The notes beneath the pieces were generated by a model. It was not told where the DNA came from. It did not search any database and saw nothing but the letters and a program-made list of their open reading frames with translations. A stretch of DNA of 10,738 nucleotides from the NCBI GenBank assembly GCA_015485845.1, contig WFSU01000210.1, positions 1-10,738 on the forward strand, in the 5' to 3' direction. This document shows, piece by piece, positions 7,854-10,738 of the stretch (its first letter is position 1; the number at the start of each line of letters is the position of its first letter). The translations under genes were made by a program, and so were the position numbers. This stretch comes from Nitratifractor sp. (GTDB taxonomy: Bacteria > Campylobacterota > Campylobacteria > Campylobacterales > Sulfurovaceae).

Positions 7854-7942
7854 GTGTTCTCCTTTGAAATGGTTACGGGACATTGTAGCCCAAGGTGCCT
7901 TAAACACGCTCAAGTTTTGAAACAAATATACAATTTTGTTTC
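7847..7942 (-). promoter_or_regulatory. TRAP operon 5' region with a perfect 8+8 palindrome
   Basis: GAAACAAA (7919-7926) and TTTGTTTC (7935-7942) form a perfect inverted repeat with an 8-bp AT-rich spacer, about 65 bp upstream of the dctP start. The spacer and left arm contain TATATT on the minus strand (7930-7925), a possible -10, so a protein bound here would block transcription. Another -10 candidate, TACAAT (7886-7881, minus), lies between the palindrome and the gene; then the palindrome would be an upstream site. No good -35 fits either. The regulator is unknown and no regulator gene is in the window. Confidence 0.5.
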
Positions 7943-8036
7943 GGCTGCTGTTACCCTGGGGAAATGGAAATTTTTAACACTCAAGGCGCGTGCTATGGAT
8001 TGTGCATTCAGGATTTGGCTTCAGATCCCTTAAATA

Positions 8037-8054
8037 TGTGATAAAATATGCGCA
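8037..8054 (+). promoter_or_regulatory. Extended -10 promoter directly before the helicase
   Basis: TGATAAAAT (8039-8047) is an extended -10: TGn followed by TAAAAT, 5 of 6 to consensus. The expected transcription start is close to 8054, which is itself the A of an in-frame ATG. TTGGCT (8015-8020) is too far away (21 bp spacing) to be a good -35, but an extended -10 does not need one. No Shine-Dalgarno is visible upstream of either possible start. Confidence 0.4.
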
Positions 8055-9805
8055 TGAAACAATCAACAGCATTCACGATATTGCAATCGGGTCACAATGT
8101 CTTCCTGACCGGTTCGGCCGGTACGGGCAAAACCCATCTCCTGCGACGCTACATCCGTTATCTTCGCGAGCGGAAAGTCTACCCCACCGTCGTCGCGCCC
8201 ACGGGCATAGCCGCCTCGCACCTCAAGGGACAGACGATCCACTCGACCTTCGCTCTCGGTATCTACGACGGAGTGGTGGACAATGATTATGTGGAGCGGT
8301 TGTTGGAAAAGAAATATCTCAAATCCCGCTTCAAAAAACTCCAGATCCTGATCATCGATGAAATCTCCATGGTCTCACCGGAGCTCTTCACCTCGATGGA
8401 CAAGATACTCAAGGCCTTCAAGAGAAATGCCCTGCCGTTTGGTGGAATACAGGTGGTGATATCCGGCGATTTTTTTCAGTTGCCGCCCGTCAGCAGAGAG
8501 CCCGGCAACAAGCGGTTTGCATGGCAGGCAGCGGTTTGGAAAGAGCTGGATCTCAAGAGTTGTTACCTGCAGGAGAAATATCGACAAGCCGACATGAGGC
8601 TCATCACACTTCTCGATGAGATTCGCATGGCCGGGATTTCACCCGTTTCGCAAGAGCACTTGCACAACGCCATGCACACAGCGCTCACGGTCAGCTTCAC
8701 TCCCACGAAACTCTACACACACAATATCGATGTCGATCGCATCAACAACGAAGAGTTGCGCAAGCTCCCCACCGCACCCCGCGAGTACCGTTTTACCTCG
8801 GAAGGGAGCGAAAAAAATGTAGAGAGGATCTTCAAAACCTCACTGGTATTACCGGTGCTTGTGCTCAAAAAAGATGCTGTTGTCCTCTTCATCAAAAACA
8901 ATACGGAACTCGGCTATGTCAACGGAACGACGGGTGTCGTCACGGGGTTTGATGGAGATATGCCCCTCGTCCAGACCACACACGGTGCGACCATCCGTGT
9001 CCATCCCGAGGAGTGGAGTCTGGAAAATGAGCGCGGGGAGAGTCTCGCGACGGTGACGCAGCTACCCCTCCGCCTCGCATGGGCGATGACGATCCACAAA
9101 TCCCAGGGAATGACCCTCGATGCCGCCGAGATCGACCTCTCCAAGACTTTCGAGACCGGCCAGGGATACGTCGCTCTCTCCCGCCTCAAGAGCCTCGACG
9201 GGCTGCGCCTGATGGGGCTGAATGACATGGCACTCCGCGTCGATCCCCTCAGCCTGCGCATCGACGCCCCCATCCAAAACGCCTCGAAGCGTGCCGAGGA
9301 AGAGGTGGCCGCTTTCAGCGAAGCGGAGCTGGAGAAACAGGCGATGGATCATATCCGATCCCTCGGGGGTTTGACCGACATCGTCAAGATCGAGAAGGAG
9401 AAAAAGCGCATACACTCCGGCAAACCCAGGCAAAAGAGCACCACCCCAACCCACCTCCAAACCAAAGCCCTGATCGAAGCAAGCGCCACCATCCAGGCAA
9501 TGGCAGAAGCACGCGGGATGACCGAGGGGACGATCATCAACCACCTCGCCAAAATCAGAGAAGAGGATCCCGATTGCGGCCTCGACAAATTCAAACCAGA
9601 AGCCGAACTACTTCAGGCGATCGAGGAGGTATACCTAGCTGTCAAAGCGAGAAACAACCCCGATGATTTCAGCGAGAATGGCATGATGCGCCTGAAGCCA
9701 TTGTACGAGATGATGGATGGGCGTGTCAGTTATGATATGTTGCGGCTTGCTATGCTTTTTGTTGACACAAAAGAAGAAGACAACTCTGAGGTAATCATAT
9801 TTTAA
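8048..9805 (+). CDS. PIF1-like superfamily 1 DNA helicase with C-terminal HTH_40 domain
   Basis: A 585-residue cytoplasmic ATP-dependent helicase of the PIF1/RecD-like group. Motifs in order: Walker A GSAGTGKT (22-29), motif Ia VAPTGIAASHLKGQTIHS, Walker B IIDEIS (D104-E105), motif III GDFFQLPPV (140-148, Q144), motif V region MTIHKSQGMTLDAAEIDL (347-364) and motif VI GYVALSRLKSLDGL with R379. All catalytic motifs are intact. A charged linker (about 420-465) leads to a helix-turn-helix of the HTH_40 type (about 470-505, EARGMTEGTIINHL), as found at the ends of some RecQ and PIF1-like helicases, probably for DNA binding. Family members unwind G-quadruplexes and act at stalled forks; the role here is inferred. 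Start: ATG 8048 follows an in-frame TAA (8042-8044). The ATG at 8054 (two residues shorter) fits better if the message is leaderless. It is divergent from dctP and appears monocistronic. Confidence 0.93.
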   Translation: MRMKQSTAFTILQSGHNVFLTGSAGTGKTHLLRRYIRYLRERKVYPTVVAPTGIAASHLKGQTIHSTFALGIYDGVVDNDYVERLLEKKYLKSRFKKLQILIIDEISMVSPELFTSMDKILKAFKRNALPFGGIQVVISGDFFQLPPVSREPGNKRFAWQAAVWKELDLKSCYLQEKYRQADMRLITLLDEIRMAGISPVSQEHLHNAMHTALTVSFTPTKLYTHNIDVDRINNEELRKLPTAPREYRFTSEGSEKNVERIFKTSLVLPVLVLKKDAVVLFIKNNTELGYVNGTTGVVTGFDGDMPLVQTTHGATIRVHPEEWSLENERGESLATVTQLPLRLAWAMTIHKSQGMTLDAAEIDLSKTFETGQGYVALSRLKSLDGLRLMGLNDMALRVDPLSLRIDAPIQNASKRAEEEVAAFSEAELEKQAMDHIRSLGGLTDIVKIEKEKKRIHSGKPRQKSTTPTHLQTKALIEASATIQAMAEARGMTEGTIINHLAKIREEDPDCGLDKFKPEAELLQAIEEVYLAVKARNNPDDFSENGMMRLKPLYEMMDGRVSYDMLRLAMLFVDTKEEDNSEVIIF

Positions 9806-9960
9806 TGTTAGATCGTATTGGCTCATAGCTTCCCTGTCCACTTTGACCGCCACGTCAGTATCACTGAACACATCCGCAGAATGGATTTACATTATTTTGT
9901 ATCTTTACTAATAATAAGCTATAATAAAAATAAATAATAAACCAGAGAGGCGCAGGAAAC
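9806..9960. other. Gap between helicase and MoxR gene
   Basis: 155 bp with no gene on the plus strand and no visible terminator for the helicase. The second half (9885-9945) is strongly AT-rich and contains the MoxR promoter. The first half contains a minus-strand AGGGA-AGCT-ATG (9835-9824) that looks like a gene start (see findings). Confidence 0.6.
9897..9932 (+). promoter_or_regulatory. Sigma70-type promoter of the MoxR gene
   Basis: -35 TTGTAT (9897-9902, 4 of 6), exactly 17 bp spacer, -10 TATAAT (9920-9925, perfect consensus). The predicted start at about 9932 leaves a leader of about 29 nt carrying the AGGA (9954-9957) ribosome binding site ahead of ATG 9961. It is the clearest promoter in the window. 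Confidence 0.75.
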
Positions 9961-10738
9961 ATGCCAACCAATCAAACCATCCAAACCATCCGCAACGAGA
10001 TCCACAAAGTCGTCGTCGGCCATGAAACGCTGGTCGAGGGGATGATCATCGCCTTGCTCAGCGGGGGACATTTGCTCGTCGAAGGGGTGCCCGGTGTCGC
10101 CAAGACGACAGCCGTAAAGGCGCTTGCTGACGTGCTCGGCTTTGACTTCAAGCGGGTGCAGTTCACCCCCGACCTCCTCCCGGCCGACATCACCGGGAGC
10201 GAAGTGCTCGACATGCAGAGTGGGGCGTTTAACCTCAAGCATGGGCCGGTCTTTACCCACCTGCTGCTGGCCGACGAAATCAACCGCGCCGGTGCCAAAG
10301 TCCAGTCCGCCCTCCTCGAAGCGATGGCCGAACGGCAGGTGACCATCGGAGAGACGACCCATCCGCTCCCCCAGCCTTTTATGGTGCTCGCCACCGCCAA
10401 TCCGCTCGATCAGGAAGGCACCTACGAACTCCCCGAAGCCTCGCTGGATCGTTTCATGCTCAAACTCCACGTGGGATACAACACCCCCGAAGAGGAGTTC
10501 GAGATCGTAATGCGGGTGGCACAAAAGGGCTTCGAGACCCTCACCCAAATCGTCGATACAGAGACCTTCAAAACACTCCAGGAAGCCGCCCACGCCATCC
10601 ACATCGACGATGTCCTCACCCGCTACCTGCTCCAGATCGTCGGGGCGACACGCGATCCGGCTGCGTTTGGGATGCCGGAGCTGAGCGAGGCGATCGTGTT
10701 TGGTGCCAGTCCCCGTGGGAGCATCGACCTGTTCAAGG
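9961..10738 (+). CDS. MoxR-family AAA+ ATPase (3' partial)
   Basis: The frame is open from ATG 9961 to the window end (259 residues visible; family members are usually about 310-330). Motifs: Walker A GVPGVAKT (42-49), Walker B LLLADEIN (101-108, D105-E106), sensor 1 N147 in ATANP, arginine finger region SLDRF (161-165, R164), and sensor 2 GASPRGS (248-254, R252). All are intact, so it should be an active hexameric ATPase. MoxR proteins act as chaperones that help assemble or activate metalloenzymes and surface complexes, and usually sit before DUF58 and von Willebrand A domain genes; those would lie beyond the edge. It has its own strong promoter and an AGGA ribosome binding site, so it starts a new transcription unit. 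Confidence 0.95.
   Translation, partial: MPTNQTIQTIRNEIHKVVVGHETLVEGMIIALLSGGHLLVEGVPGVAKTTAVKALADVLGFDFKRVQFTPDLLPADITGSEVLDMQSGAFNLKHGPVFTHLLLADEINRAGAKVQSALLEAMAERQVTIGETTHPLPQPFMVLATANPLDQEGTYELPEASLDRFMLKLHVGYNTPEEEFEIVMRVAQKGFETLTQIVDTETFKTLQEAAHAIHIDDVLTRYLLQIVGATRDPAAFGMPELSEAIVFGASPRGSIDLFK

Noticed and set aside
7158..8033. 291-residue plus-strand open frame opposite dctP
   Set aside because: It is the complement of a clearly conserved binding-protein gene, shows no family motif, and its end runs through the divergent promoter region.
9919..9942. AT-rich TAATAA-like repeats as a replication origin or iteron array
   Set aside because: The stretch is short, contains a perfect TATAAT at the right distance from a -35 and the next gene, and shows no DnaA boxes; a promoter explains it.

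Overview
The window (10,738 bases, GC-rich coding sequence, short AT-rich promoter gaps) looks like an ordinary chromosomal segment of a Gram-negative bacterium. The most likely source is a moderately GC-rich member of the Campylobacterota (Sulfurovum/Nitratifractor-like). This rests on the style of the PAS domains (a 'CICEFF' motif after the PAS core), the PIF1-like helicase with a C-terminal helix-turn-helix, and the TRAP genes. It is a judgement from protein resemblance, not from a marker gene. I found no rRNA, tRNA, CRISPR array, complete insertion sequence or phage gene.

Layout. (1) Positions 1-3943, plus strand: two c-di-GMP signalling genes that overlap by 11 bp. The first (5' end outside the window) is a membrane sensor with HAMP, PAS, GGDEF and EAL domains. 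The second is a two-TM periplasmic-sensor diguanylate cyclase with PAS and a canonical GGEEF site. (2) Positions 3933-7853, minus strand, read right to left: a TRAP transporter operon. It holds a periplasmic binding protein (dctP), a 249-bp gap full of inverted repeats, a small permease (dctQ), a large permease (dctM) and, overlapping dctM, a seven-TM DUF1624/HGSNAT-like membrane protein. Its last gene overlaps the diguanylate cyclase tail to tail by 11 bp. (3) Positions 7854-8047: a divergent promoter region with a perfect 8+8 inverted repeat over a possible dctP -10, and an extended -10 for the helicase that sits so close that its message may be leaderless. (4) Positions 8048-9805, plus strand: a PIF1-like superfamily 1 helicase with a C-terminal HTH_40 domain. 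(5) Positions 9806-9960: a gap with a textbook sigma70 promoter and, on the minus strand, a possible relic of a gene start. (6) Positions 9961 to the end, plus strand: a MoxR-family AAA+ ATPase cut by the window edge.

How it fits together. The first two genes should form one unit that makes and breaks c-di-GMP in response to periplasmic and cytoplasmic signals. The TRAP genes are a complete three-part Na+-coupled importer, probably for a small organic acid (2-oxo acid or lactate type). DUF1624 appears to be co-translated with it, which is the most interesting functional link here. The helicase and the MoxR gene look like independent units. I do not see a clearly new multi-gene system. The best leads are the DUF1624-TRAP coupling, the repeat element inside the TRAP operon, the palindrome before dctP, and the possibly leaderless helicase.
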